The notes under the pieces were generated by a model that was not told where the DNA came from, ran no database searches, and saw only the letters and a program-made list of their open reading frames with translations. Of a DNA stretch of 6,508 nucleotides, positions 1 through 6,168 are shown piece after piece; within the stretch, counting starts at the first letter, position 1; each line of letters starts with the position of its first letter. This DNA comes from an uncultured euryarchaeote. GTDB taxonomy: Archaea > Thermoplasmatota > Poseidoniia > Poseidoniales > Thalassarchaeaceae. The DNA lies in the NCBI GenBank assembly GCA_937897085.1, contig CALCOR010000189.1, positions 1-6,508 of the forward strand, read 5' to 3'. Both the position numbers and the translations under genes were made by a program.

Positions 1-216
1 CACGGGAGTGTCTGATCCGGTTGGTTCCAGCAGTTCCAGACGTGGCGGTTCAGAATCCGTGGCGGATTCCAAGAATCGGATGTTCACCCCCTGTTCGGGA
101 TTCACCTCATCTTCTCCTGAAGGTATGAGGCCAAGGAGCCTCCAGAATAATTCGCCTTCATCTAAGCTATCGACGGCGATACCGATGTGATCGAGTCTAA
201 CTCTCCGTCCATCCAC
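1..216 (-). CDS. mce: Methylmalonyl-CoA epimerase, N-terminal 72 residues (runs off the window)
   Basis: The enzyme interconverts the (S) and (R) forms of methylmalonyl-CoA, supplying the mutase encoded just upstream. Seventy-two codons are visible, about half of a usual 130-150 residue protein; the rest lies beyond position 1. The sequence opens with the vicinal-oxygen-chelate fold signature LDHIGIAV at residues 8-15, whose His10 is the expected first metal ligand. A PEQGVNIRFLE stretch (40-50) matches the family's conserved EQGV segment, and LELLEPTGSDTPV (60-72) matches the second metal-binding strand and the loop after it. I chose GTG at 216-214 because GAGGTG lies 6 nt upstream at 228-223. 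An in-frame GTG at 225 would overlap that ribosome site and is less likely. The start sits 10 nt past the mutase stop, so translation is probably coupled. Family assignment is firm from motifs and neighbour; the C-terminal ligands cannot be checked. Confidence 0.92.
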   Translation of the reverse strand, partial: MDGRRVRLDHIGIAVDSLDEGELFWRLLGLIPSGEDEVNPEQGVNIRFLESATDSEPPRLELLEPTGSDTPV

Positions 217-222
217 AATATT

Positions 223-228
223 CACCTC
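223..228 (-). promoter_or_regulatory. Ribosome binding site deciding the epimerase start
   Basis: On the minus strand this reads GAGGTG, a full match to the anti-Shine-Dalgarno core, followed by 6 nt and then GTG at 216-214. It overlaps the mutase stop codon TGA (229-227), so a ribosome terminating on the mutase would lie on the epimerase initiation site. This is seen directly; coupling is inferred. Confidence 0.75.
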
Positions 229-1870
229 AGAATCCGCTGGGCGCCATCCAAGTACCGAACTCGCTCCGCATCGCTGCCACGATCTCTCCAACGGTGCACT
301 CCGCTTTGACGCATTCAAGGATTACTGGCATCAAGTTTCCCTCACCGGCAGCCATTTCCTCTAGGTGGCTGAGTGCTTCCGCAGCTCTCGTAGAATCCCG
401 TCCTTGACGGACTTCAGCCAGACGGGCGACCTGTTCCTCGATCGCCCCTCTGTCCAGTGACTGTGGCTGTGGGCCACCCCCTCCGACAGCAGCTGAATCT
501 AGAGCGTGGTTAACGCCGACAACTTGGATCCTCTTCGATTCTACAGCCTGCTGGTGGCGCCAGGCAGACTCATGGATCACCCGCTGCTGGAACCCATCTT
601 CAATGGCGCGTAGCGCACCACCGCGCCTCTCAATGTCGTCGATCAGCAGCCGAGCACGCTGTTCGACCTCGTTAGTCAGCGCCTCAACGTGCCATGACCC
701 GCCCAAGGGGTCCACGATATCTGCAACGCCTGTCTCAGCGGCTAACACCTGCTGGGTGCGCAGAGCGACTGTGACAGCCTCGTCTGATGGAAGTCCCAGA
801 GCCTCGTCGAAGGAGTTGGTGTGTAGGCTCTGAGTCCCACCTAGGACTGCGGACAGTCCCTGATAGGAGACTCGGGCGATGTTGTTGAGTGGTTGTTGGG
901 CTGTGAGCGTGACGCCCGCTGTCTGGGTGTGGAACCTGAGCATCGTGCTGCGCGGATCTGTGGGGGAGTAGCGTTCGGTCATCAGCGTATGCCACAATCT
1001 CCGAGCAGCGCGGAACTTGGCCACCTCCTCGAAGAAATCATTGTGGCAGCCGAAGAAGAAGGAGAGGCGGGGGGCGAACGAATCGACATCGAGGCCCGCT
1101 TTGACGGCGGCATCGACGTAGGCGAGAGCGTTTGAGAGCGTGAATGCCAGTTCCTCCACTGCGGTCGCGCCCGCCTCGCGGATGTGATATCCGGAGATGC
1201 TGATGGTGTTCCACAGGGGCAGCGCATCACTGCACCAAGCCATCAGATCTGTGATCAGTCGCATGCTGGCGGAAGGGGGGAAGATGTAGGTCCCGCGGGC
1301 GATGTATTCCTTGAGGATGTCATTCTGGACAGTTCCCTGCAGCGCAGAGATGTCGGCACCTTGTTCATCGGCCACCGCCACATAGAGAGCTAACAGCACG
1401 GCAGCTGGCGCATTTATGGTCATGGAAGTCGAGACTTCGTCGAGTGGAATCTCTGCGAACAAGGTACGCATGTCTGCAATGGAATCGATGGCGACCCCGA
1501 CCCTGCCAACCTCTCCTTCAGACAGTGAGTCGTCCGAATCCAATCCGAGTTGCGTTGGAAGATCGAAGGCGACCGACAACCCGGTTTGACCCTGTTCCAA
1601 CAGCATCCTGAAGCGTTCATTCGTGGCTGCCGCCGTGGCGAAACCAGCGTACTGGCGCATGGTCCACAACCGGCTTCGATACATGGTCGGGTGAACTCCC
1701 CGTGTGAATGGCGGTTCACCCGCCTTGCCCACCTTGTCAGTTCCGCCGCTGGAGGCGAGACTGTCGCTGTCTGGGACGTCAGGAAGAGGTATGCCGCCCA
1801 GAGTCTCGAATCGCTCTTTCCGCTCCTCCACAGGCATCCCCAGAGGGAGCGAGCCAGCCGCCGCCGTCAA
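227..1870 (-). CDS. mcmA1: Methylmalonyl-CoA mutase large (catalytic) subunit, archaeal split type
   Basis: This is the catalytic TIM-barrel subunit of the adenosylcobalamin enzyme that converts (R)-methylmalonyl-CoA to succinyl-CoA. It has 547 residues, with [16 protein letters not shown] at 62-77, [10 protein letters not shown] at 97-106, [21 protein letters not shown] at 179-199 in family order and SISGYH at 224-229. Counting from the shared QND motif, Tyr74, Gln182, Arg192 and His229 fall at the spacings of Tyr89, Gln197, Arg207 and His244 of the Propionibacterium enzyme. Tyr plus Arg at these positions marks methylmalonyl-CoA specificity; isobutyryl-CoA mutases carry Phe and Gln. The protein ends naturally near [10 protein letters not shown] with no DxHxxG cobalamin-binding domain, so a separate small subunit (about 140 residues) is needed and is not in this window. 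The start is TTG, 12 nt after the FKBP gene, with GAGG 10 nt upstream overlapping that gene's stop. ATG at residue 12 is an alternative lacking a good ribosome site. Confidence 0.96.
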   Translation of the reverse strand: MTAAAGSLPLGMPVEERKERFETLGGIPLPDVPDSDSLASSGGTDKVGKAGEPPFTRGVHPTMYRSRLWTMRQYAGFATAAATNERFRMLLEQGQTGLSVAFDLPTQLGLDSDDSLSEGEVGRVGVAIDSIADMRTLFAEIPLDEVSTSMTINAPAAVLLALYVAVADEQGADISALQGTVQNDILKEYIARGTYIFPPSASMRLITDLMAWCSDALPLWNTISISGYHIREAGATAVEELAFTLSNALAYVDAAVKAGLDVDSFAPRLSFFFGCHNDFFEEVAKFRAARRLWHTLMTERYSPTDPRSTMLRFHTQTAGVTLTAQQPLNNIARVSYQGLSAVLGGTQSLHTNSFDEALGLPSDEAVTVALRTQQVLAAETGVADIVDPLGGSWHVEALTNEVEQRARLLIDDIERRGGALRAIEDGFQQRVIHESAWRHQQAVESKRIQVVGVNHALDSAAVGGGGPQPQSLDRGAIEEQVARLAEVRQGRDSTRAAEALSHLEEMAAGEGNLMPVILECVKAECTVGEIVAAMRSEFGTWMAPSGF

Positions 1871-1882
1871 TCGTTTCGGTCC

Positions 1883-2368
1883 TCAGTGGTCGTGACCATG
1901 AGGGCCGTGGACATGGCCGTGCTCCAATTCTTCTGGGGTTGCATCCCGTACCTCCACGATTTCAACGATGAAGTGGAGTGTTTCACCAGCCAAAGGGTGG
2001 TTGAAGTCGGCAGTGATGTGTTCGTCACCGATTTCAGTCACCATGAAGGCTGAACGACCACCATCAATCTCTGCCACTAACATCATATCGACAGCGATGT
2101 CCATACCGTCGAATTGAGCCTTGTCAATACGCACCACCTGATCTTCGTCTCGCATTCCATATGCGTCTTCAGGCGTCAGCGTGAATTCTCGCTCATCTCC
2201 GACGCTAGATCCGAGCAACTGCTGCTCAAATCCGAGAACCATGTTCCCATGCCCGACTAGGAACGCCAACGGGTCAGACCCATGGCTGCTGTCGAACTCA
2301 TCTCCAGATGCAGGGAAGGTCCCTTGGTAATGCACCGTTGCTACTTTGTCCTGTTCTACTGTCGTCAT
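1883..2368 (-). CDS. FKBP-type peptidyl-prolyl cis-trans isomerase, SlyD-like, with His-rich tail
   Basis: This 161-residue protein is expected to be a cytosolic prolyl isomerase and chaperone. The FKBP half-domain begins at residues 8-17 (KVATVHYQGT) and continues through GFEQQLLGSSVGDEREFTL (46-64). The segment from about 70 to 120 corresponds to the insert-in-flap chaperone domain of SlyD-type proteins, and the chain returns to the FKBP core with DFNHPLAGETLHFIVEIVEV (121-140), a strongly conserved SlyD stretch. The last 12 residues (150-161) contain six histidines (150, 152, 154, 157, 159, 161), a likely nickel- or zinc-binding tail like that of bacterial SlyD. No signal peptide or membrane segment is seen. 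ATG at 2368 is preceded by GAGGTG with 5-nt spacing. The gene begins 4 nt after the proline-rich gene and ends 12 nt before the mutase. A role in folding its operon partners is possible but only inferred. Confidence 0.93.
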   Translation of the reverse strand: MTTVEQDKVATVHYQGTFPASGDEFDSSHGSDPLAFLVGHGNMVLGFEQQLLGSSVGDEREFTLTPEDAYGMRDEDQVVRIDKAQFDGMDIAVDMMLVAEIDGGRSAFMVTEIGDEHITADFNHPLAGETLHFIVEIVEVRDATPEELEHGHVHGPHGHDH

Positions 2369-2372
2369 TCAT

Positions 2373-3164
2373 TCACCTCTTCGTGGTATATCTCCTCAAT
2401 ACAGTAAGGATTCGTTGTGCGGCTGCATCTGTGAGCACACCCTCAGATAACTTCTCATTGACATAATCCTCAGCATCAGAGATTCCAGTGCGTTCACCTC
2501 GGGCCCATGTGGTCCCGAGTACGTTGGCACGGTGTTCCTCAGGGACATCCTCTTCTTCGAGAATCTCCCGCAGATCCACCTTGTAATCCATGTACCTGCG
2601 CCGGTCAAGTTTAGTGGTCCGTTTGCTCGGTGTCTTCACCCGCTGTCGCCTGCGCCTGAACGGCGGCCCACCAGCCTCTTCCTTGATCGCCGGAATTTTC
2701 AACTCAGGGACCGCATCGGGATTTAGAGCCGGTGGTTTTGGTGATTCATCCTCACCCTCATCCACCTCACCGCCCTCGTCATCTTCAACAATTTCCGGCT
2801 CGCCTGAAATGACTTCTAGATCCACCTCTAATTCTGCCATTTGTTCAGCGTCGACAGGCTCGATCGTGGGTGGGGGTTCAGCAACCTCTGCGGCACTCTC
2901 CTGAGCCACTGTCTGGGGAACCGATTCAGGTGGTGTGATTGACGGGACGGCAGGCTCTGGGATTGGTAGTGGCTGAGTGCCAGGTACTCCAGGGACCTGA
3001 GGTCCGGGGGTGACTGGGGTTGCCGGTGGTGGTGGTCGGACCGGAGGTGGTGGGCGCACGTCAGGCCGTCGCCCGGTGGGTGTCCTGCGGGCGGGTTTCC
3101 GCTTCTGGGCTGGTCGACGGCCGCGCATGGCGAAAGGATTGACAGGGTCGTCGTCCTTGGCCAA
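2373..3164 (-). CDS. Unrecognised protein: basic, proline-rich and acidic disordered regions plus a C-terminal helical domain
   Basis: I do not recognise this 263-residue protein and assign no function. Its composition is strongly segmented. Residues 14-35 are Arg/Lys rich (RGRRPAQKRKPARR); about 35-100 are proline rich with two PPPP runs (38-41, 44-47). About 101-140 is acidic with a DD/EGGEVDEGEDE cluster, and about 169-190 is again basic (FRRRRQRVKTPSKRTTK). The final 75 residues (189-263) look like a folded helical domain with a regular mix of hydrophobic and charged residues, from YKVDLREILEEEDVP to AAAQRILTVLRRY. No signal peptide, membrane span or cysteine is seen. The start is TTG at 3164-3162, with GGAGG 9 nt upstream. 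The reading frame is open only back to a TGA shortly upstream with no other usual start codon before this TTG. It is the second gene of the leftward unit. The basic patches could contact nucleic acid, which is a guess. Confidence 0.8.
   Translation of the reverse strand: MAKDDDPVNPFAMRGRRPAQKRKPARRTPTGRRPDVRPPPPVRPPPPATPVTPGPQVPGVPGTQPLPIPEPAVPSITPPESVPQTVAQESAAEVAEPPPTIEPVDAEQMAELEVDLEVISGEPEIVEDDEGGEVDEGEDESPKPPALNPDAVPELKIPAIKEEAGGPPFRRRRQRVKTPSKRTTKLDRRRYMDYKVDLREILEEEDVPEEHRANVLGTTWARGERTGISDAEDYVNEKLSEGVLTDAAAQRILTVLRRYTTKR
2374..2379 (-). promoter_or_regulatory. Ribosome binding site of the FKBP gene
   Basis: Minus-strand GAGGTG, 5 nt before the ATG at 2368-2366, overlaps the stop codon of the proline-rich gene (2375-2373). 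It fixes the FKBP start and implies coupled translation. An out-of-frame ATG lies 4 nt earlier, at 2372-2370, and is less well spaced. Confidence 0.7.
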
Positions 3165-3173
3165 GCATCGGTG

Positions 3174-3178
3174 CCTCC
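3174..3178 (-). promoter_or_regulatory. Ribosome binding site of the proline-rich gene
   Basis: Minus-strand GGAGG lies 9 nt before the chosen TTG (3164-3162). An ATG in another frame (3168-3166) sits only 5 nt after it and opens a 35-codon frame ending at 3061. The start of the proline-rich gene is therefore supported but not unambiguous. Confidence 0.55.
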
Positions 3179-3274
3179 GTGAGGCGGCCGTGCCAACGAC
3201 CCCTCATAACCCTTTCAATGTCAAAAACGCCGACGGGCAGACCAAGCTCGAATCGGGGAGGAAGCAGGAACTCG

Positions 3275-4309
3275 TCACACCCACAGGATGTCGGTTTCAT
3301 CTGTACGCAGATCCTGCCTGACTCCGCTGGCGCTGAGACTGGTGGTCACCCCGTGCAGCAGTTGAAGGCGACCCAAGGTAGCGATCATTGAGCCGTTATC
3401 GATACAGTACCCGCGCGCGGGTACGTGGCTGACCCCCCCTCGTTCCGAAGCCATGCTGGCGCACATTGAGCGCAGCCGTTCGTTACAGGCTACACCCCCT
3501 CCGAGGAGTAGTTCGCGCTTACCCGTGTGTGCCAAAGCTCGTTCGGCTACCTCAACGCAGGCTGCGAACGAATGTTCCTGCAGGCTCCAGCAGACCGCAT
3601 CGAGCGGAGCGCCACCGTCGACTAGTTTGAGTGCGGAGGTCATGATTCCAGAGAAAGCGAGATCCATTCCTTGGACTGCATAAGGAAGTTCGAGACCATC
3701 TAGAGAGGCACCAGGATTGTTTTGCAGCCATTGTTCAGCTAGAGTCTCGATGCGCGGGCCACCAGGGAAAGGAATGTCGTGATTACGGGCGAACTTGTCG
3801 AGCATGTTTCCGATGCCTATGTCAAGCGTCTCTCCGAGTACGCGATAGCGCCCAGACAAGCGGGAGATTACCTGAGTGTTGCCTCCAGACACGTAGAGCA
3901 GCACGGGGTCGTTAGATCCACACTGTTGGCGACCGATCTCGATGTGTGCCACACAATGATTCACACCAACTAAAGGCACCTCCAGTCTCTGTGCGAGCGC
4001 TCTAGCCACTGACGCCCCCACTCGCAGGCAGGGCCCCAGCCCCGGCCCCTGGCTGAAAGCGACGGCAGAGATGTCTGCAGTATCGAACTCTGGAGATGAT
4101 AGCACCCTCTGCACAATCTCGCCGGAATTATCGACGTGGTGATCGGCAGCCTCACGCGGGTGGATTCCACCCTCCTTGGGGGTGACAGAGGCCGACACAG
4201 AAGGAGACGGCTCCCCGCTGCCGTCCACCCATCCAATCGAGAATGTATGCGCTGTTGACTCGATGCCGAGGACGATACCGGAATCCTGCGATTCGAGTGT
4301 GGATGCCAT
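3275..4309 (-). CDS. kae1: tRNA N6-threonylcarbamoyladenosine synthesis protein Kae1 (KEOPS catalytic subunit)
   Basis: Kae1 transfers the threonylcarbamoyl group to adenosine 37 of ANN-decoding tRNAs within the KEOPS complex (with Bud32, Cgi121, Pcc1). The 344 residues cover the whole ASKHA fold. Visible motifs are GIESTAHTFSIGWVDG at 15-30 (phosphate-binding strand), the metal-binding HxxxH in NHCVAHIE (His118, His122), YVSGGNTQV (139-147), LDIGIGNMLDKFAR (162-175), LLGGGVACNERLR (268-280) and IDNGSMIA (303-310), whose Asp304 is the expected third metal ligand. Length and the RTDETDILWV ending match stand-alone Kae1, so it is not fused to the Bud32 kinase as in some euryarchaea, and no Bud32 lies in this window. 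The ATG is secure: an in-frame TGA lies nine codons upstream with no other start between. There is no ribosome-binding motif before it, consistent with a leaderless first gene. It is transcribed divergently from hutI. Confidence 0.97.
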   Translation of the reverse strand: MASTLESQDSGIVLGIESTAHTFSIGWVDGSGEPSPSVSASVTPKEGGIHPREAADHHVDNSGEIVQRVLSSPEFDTADISAVAFSQGPGLGPCLRVGASVARALAQRLEVPLVGVNHCVAHIEIGRQQCGSNDPVLLYVSGGNTQVISRLSGRYRVLGETLDIGIGNMLDKFARNHDIPFPGGPRIETLAEQWLQNNPGASLDGLELPYAVQGMDLAFSGIMTSALKLVDGGAPLDAVCWSLQEHSFAACVEVAERALAHTGKRELLLGGGVACNERLRSMCASMASERGGVSHVPARGYCIDNGSMIATLGRLQLLHGVTTSLSASGVRQDLRTDETDILWV

Positions 4310-4334
4310 GTCTTTCGGACTGGCGGATGCGGCG

Positions 4335-4347
4335 CATCATTTCAAGC
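4335..4347. promoter_or_regulatory. Possible shared TATA-like patch of the kae1/hutI divergent promoter
   Basis: The spacer between the kae1 start (4309) and the hutI start (4369) is 59 nt and mostly GC rich. The one AT-richer patch, around ATCATTTCAAG on the plus strand and CTTGAAATGAT on the minus strand, is centred near 4340, about 29-31 nt from each start codon. That is the expected TATA spacing if both mRNAs are leaderless. Neither start has a clear Shine-Dalgarno motif. The match to the archaeal TATA consensus is poor, so this rests on position. Confidence 0.35.
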
Positions 4348-4368
4348 CTGATGCAACCTGCGGCGACC

Positions 4369-5709
4369 ATGGGGATGCTGCTGCTGAACGCAGGGTGGCT
4401 CGCTCACATCAGTCCTGATGCAGGAACGACCCCCCTCACCGGAGATGCGATGGGAGATCGTGACTCGTTGCTGCACGAACCTGGATACGGGCTGCTGATC
4501 GAGGATACCCTCATTCAGTCCGTGGCTCCGTCCGAGGAGTTGATGGATGAACACGCCCCATCCGCGAAACTCAGCGGAGGTACGTCACCGACTTCTCTGG
4601 GTCAACACTCCGGCCACGATGTGTTCGACCTCGCTGGCCGTGCGGTCGTGCCCGGACTTGTCGATGCGCACACGCACCTGCTCTGGGCTGGCGACCGTTC
4701 GCATGAGGCGAGCCTGCGCAGGCAGGGTTACAGTTACCACCAGATCGCCGAAATGGGAGGGGGTATCGCCTTCACCGTTAGATGCACACGCGATGCCACA
4801 CAGGATGAACTGGTCAGCGAGGGTGAACATAGGCTGAGACTGGCTATGGACCATGGAACGACATTCATCGAGGCGAAGAGTGGCTATGGTCTGGACACCA
4901 AGAGCGAACTGGCGTTGCTAGAGGCTGCGGACACCTTGGCGAAATCAACCGCATCACCACCAATGCGGCACACCTGGCTAGGGGCGCACGCGACTCCACC
5001 GTCGGAAGAGGGCGATGGACGAACAGAGGAGAGCCGTAGGGCAGCGTACGTCGATGAGATGCTGGCAGAGCAACTCCCCGCTGTTCTCGATCAAGGGATA
5101 GCGGATTCGGTCGATGTGTTCTGTGAACCGGGATGGTTCACAGTTGAGGAGACCGAAGAAATCTGCCGCGCCGGAGCAGACGGCGGATTACAGGTGAGAC
5201 TACACGTCGATGAGTTCGAGGAAGGCGGGGGTGCAGCACTAGCAGCCGAACTCCGGGCGCGCACCGCAGACCACGCAGCTTGGTCAGACTCTGAAGGAAG
5301 AGCCTCGTGTGCGCGCGTGGGTACGTTGCAAGGATTCCTCCCCGGGACTCCTCATGTGCTCGGCTCCGACCATTGGCCTCCAATCAGGGAATGTCTGGAT
5401 AACAGATGGCCGTGGACGCTTGCGAGTGATTTCAATCCGAACTGCGATTCTCTCTCACTCCCGTTCTCTGCCCACCTCGCAGTCACCCACTGCGGTGTTG
5501 ATTCACTCGAAGCGTTGGTTGCTTGCACTCGTAACGCCGCCAGTGGGATGGACCACCCGCGTGGATTGCAGACGGGCACGTTACGTTCGGCGGCGGCGGC
5601 GTCACTGAACATCCTCCCGGGTGATCAAGTGGACGGATGGATCCAGGACTCGGGCGAATCCCCCTTCATCGCAACGCTTGTTGAGGGTCGCTGGCATCGC
5701 TCTTTGTAA
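4369..5709 (+). CDS. hutI: Imidazolonepropionase (histidine degradation)
   Basis: HutI hydrolyses 4-imidazolone-5-propionate to N-formimino-L-glutamate, the third step of histidine breakdown, in the cytosol. It is a metal-dependent amidohydrolase-fold enzyme. The 446 residues show the HxH metal site in GLVDAHTHLLWAG (His101, His103), QGYSYHQIAEMGGGI (119-133), the family-specific FIEAKSGYGL (166-175), LGAHATPP with His207, LHVDEFEEGG with His279, TADHAAW with His302 and LASDFNP with Asp354, the catalytic/metal Asp. All expected ligands are present. The family usually has 400-420 residues; the excess is largely a Ser/Gly/His-rich stretch before the first barrel strand (about 57-84). I chose ATG at 4369 because the protein then starts with the family-like MGMLLLNAGWL; ATG at 4375 is equally possible. 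The frame is open back to 4243, but that would run 67 nt into kae1. No other hut gene is adjacent; the 3' neighbour is 459 nt away. Confidence 0.95.
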   Translation: MGMLLLNAGWLAHISPDAGTTPLTGDAMGDRDSLLHEPGYGLLIEDTLIQSVAPSEELMDEHAPSAKLSGGTSPTSLGQHSGHDVFDLAGRAVVPGLVDAHTHLLWAGDRSHEASLRRQGYSYHQIAEMGGGIAFTVRCTRDATQDELVSEGEHRLRLAMDHGTTFIEAKSGYGLDTKSELALLEAADTLAKSTASPPMRHTWLGAHATPPSEEGDGRTEESRRAAYVDEMLAEQLPAVLDQGIADSVDVFCEPGWFTVEETEEICRAGADGGLQVRLHVDEFEEGGGAALAAELRARTADHAAWSDSEGRASCARVGTLQGFLPGTPHVLGSDHWPPIRECLDNRWPWTLASDFNPNCDSLSLPFSAHLAVTHCGVDSLEALVACTRNAASGMDHPRGLQTGTLRSAAAASLNILPGDQVDGWIQDSGESPFIATLVEGRWHRSL

Positions 5710-5719
5710 TGTCATGACA
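5710..5719. repeat. Perfect 10-bp palindrome directly after hutI
   Basis: TGTCATGACA is its own reverse complement and begins at the base after the hutI stop codon. No T tract follows, so an intrinsic terminator is unlikely. It could be a protein-binding site or chance. Confidence 0.3.
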
Positions 5720-5918
5720 CGTAGTATTGAATAATCGTATCACAAAACTCAATCCAGCATCTACTTGTGGCGACTTTTCAACAGCACTCCCTGATATCAC
5801 CGGAGGGGTGAGAAATCCGAGATTGGGCCATCAAGGGTTCTGATCCGTCTGAAGGGTCGTATTTGCGCTGCACAAGAGGGCGGATAACGGCCATTATCAG
5901 TCATCAGAGGATTTAATC

Positions 5919-5931
5919 CAATCAATGATTG
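5919..5931. repeat. 13-bp operator-like palindrome (6-1-6)
   Basis: CAATCA and TGATTG are perfect inverted halves around a single A. Size and symmetry resemble a dimeric regulator site, but no gene starts close by except a doubtful 21-codon frame at 5935. Low confidence in function. Confidence 0.3.
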
Positions 5932-6130
5932 AGTATGAACATGCTTTCAGTATACCGTTTAGACAACAATGAGGTTTTTCTACTCGGCGAAGAATGGTGA
6001 TTTCGCACCTCTGAGCCTAGCCTCTGAGCGAACGGTTGCGCGCGCCGATTGTCAGTCATCGCATGTCACACATATTGACAAGATCCACTTGCACCCTCGG
6101 GCATGGAGACTGTGACACATCAAGGGTAGA

Positions 6131-6140
6131 TTTCATATTG
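6131..6140 (+). promoter_or_regulatory. Candidate TATA box of the small zinc-ribbon gene
   Basis: TTTCATATTG is centred about 34 nt before the ATG at 6169. Archaeal TATA boxes lie about 26 nt before the transcript start, which would give a very short leader. No Shine-Dalgarno motif precedes the ATG, in agreement with a near-leaderless mRNA. The consensus match is partial. Confidence 0.4.
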
Positions 6141-6168
6141 AGCCGCCGGTGTCACTCCACTGGTTGAC

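Larger units (their letters stand above)
5710..6168. other. 459-nt spacer with no convincing gene; small palindromes and short direct repeats
   Basis: Both strands are broken by frequent stops. The longest ATG-started frames I found are 21 codons (plus, 5935-6000) and 26 codons (minus, within about 6057-6137), neither with a ribosome site or recognisable product. The stretch is visibly more AT rich than the genes around it. It contains several inverted repeats: TGTCATGACA at 5710, a TCACC/GGTGA hairpin at 5797-5811, ATAAcGGCCaTTAT at 5884-5897 and CAATCA-A-TGATTG at 5919-5931. Direct repeats are CCTCTGAGC at 6008 and 6021, CATCAAGGGT at 5829 and 6118, and ATTrTCAGTCATC at 5893 and 6048. I do not see SRP RNA, RNase P RNA, 5S rRNA or tRNA signatures. 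It probably carries the promoter of the downstream small gene, and could hold an unrecognised small RNA. Confidence 0.6.

Noticed and set aside
1550..2053. 167-residue plus-strand frame across the mutase and FKBP genes
   Set aside because: It is antisense to two securely identified genes and shows no domain.
2828..3196. 122-residue minus-strand frame overlapping the proline-rich gene
   Set aside because: Its His/Pro/Ser-rich sequence is what a frame-shifted proline-rich gene produces. There is no domain and the ribosome site favours the other frames.
3061..3300. 79-residue minus-strand frame across the kae1 end and the following gap
   Set aside because: It overlaps both neighbours, has no recognisable domain and no ribosome site at its ATG. 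Only its inner ATG at 3168 has one, which is discussed as a start-competition point.
4243..4368. Upstream extension of hutI by 42 codons
   Set aside because: It would run 67 nt into kae1 on the other strand, and family proteins begin at the LLLNAGWL segment; ATG at 4369 or 4375 fits.
5801..5880. Possible TPP-riboswitch-like elements (GGGGTGAGA, CCGAGATT, CTGATCC)
   Set aside because: The order is loosely similar, but the strict core motifs (CUGAGA, and the UAAU...GCG...AGGGA segment) are absent and no thiamine gene follows.
5935..6000. 21-codon plus-strand frame after the 13-bp palindrome
   Set aside because: Too short to judge; it has no ribosome site and no well-spaced TATA, so it cannot be supported as a gene.
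5990..6060. C/D-box small RNA suggested by GGTGATT and two CTGA motifs (plus strand) or TGATGACTGA (minus strand)
   Set aside because: The boxes are not in the C - guide - D' - C' - guide - D order with proper spacing.
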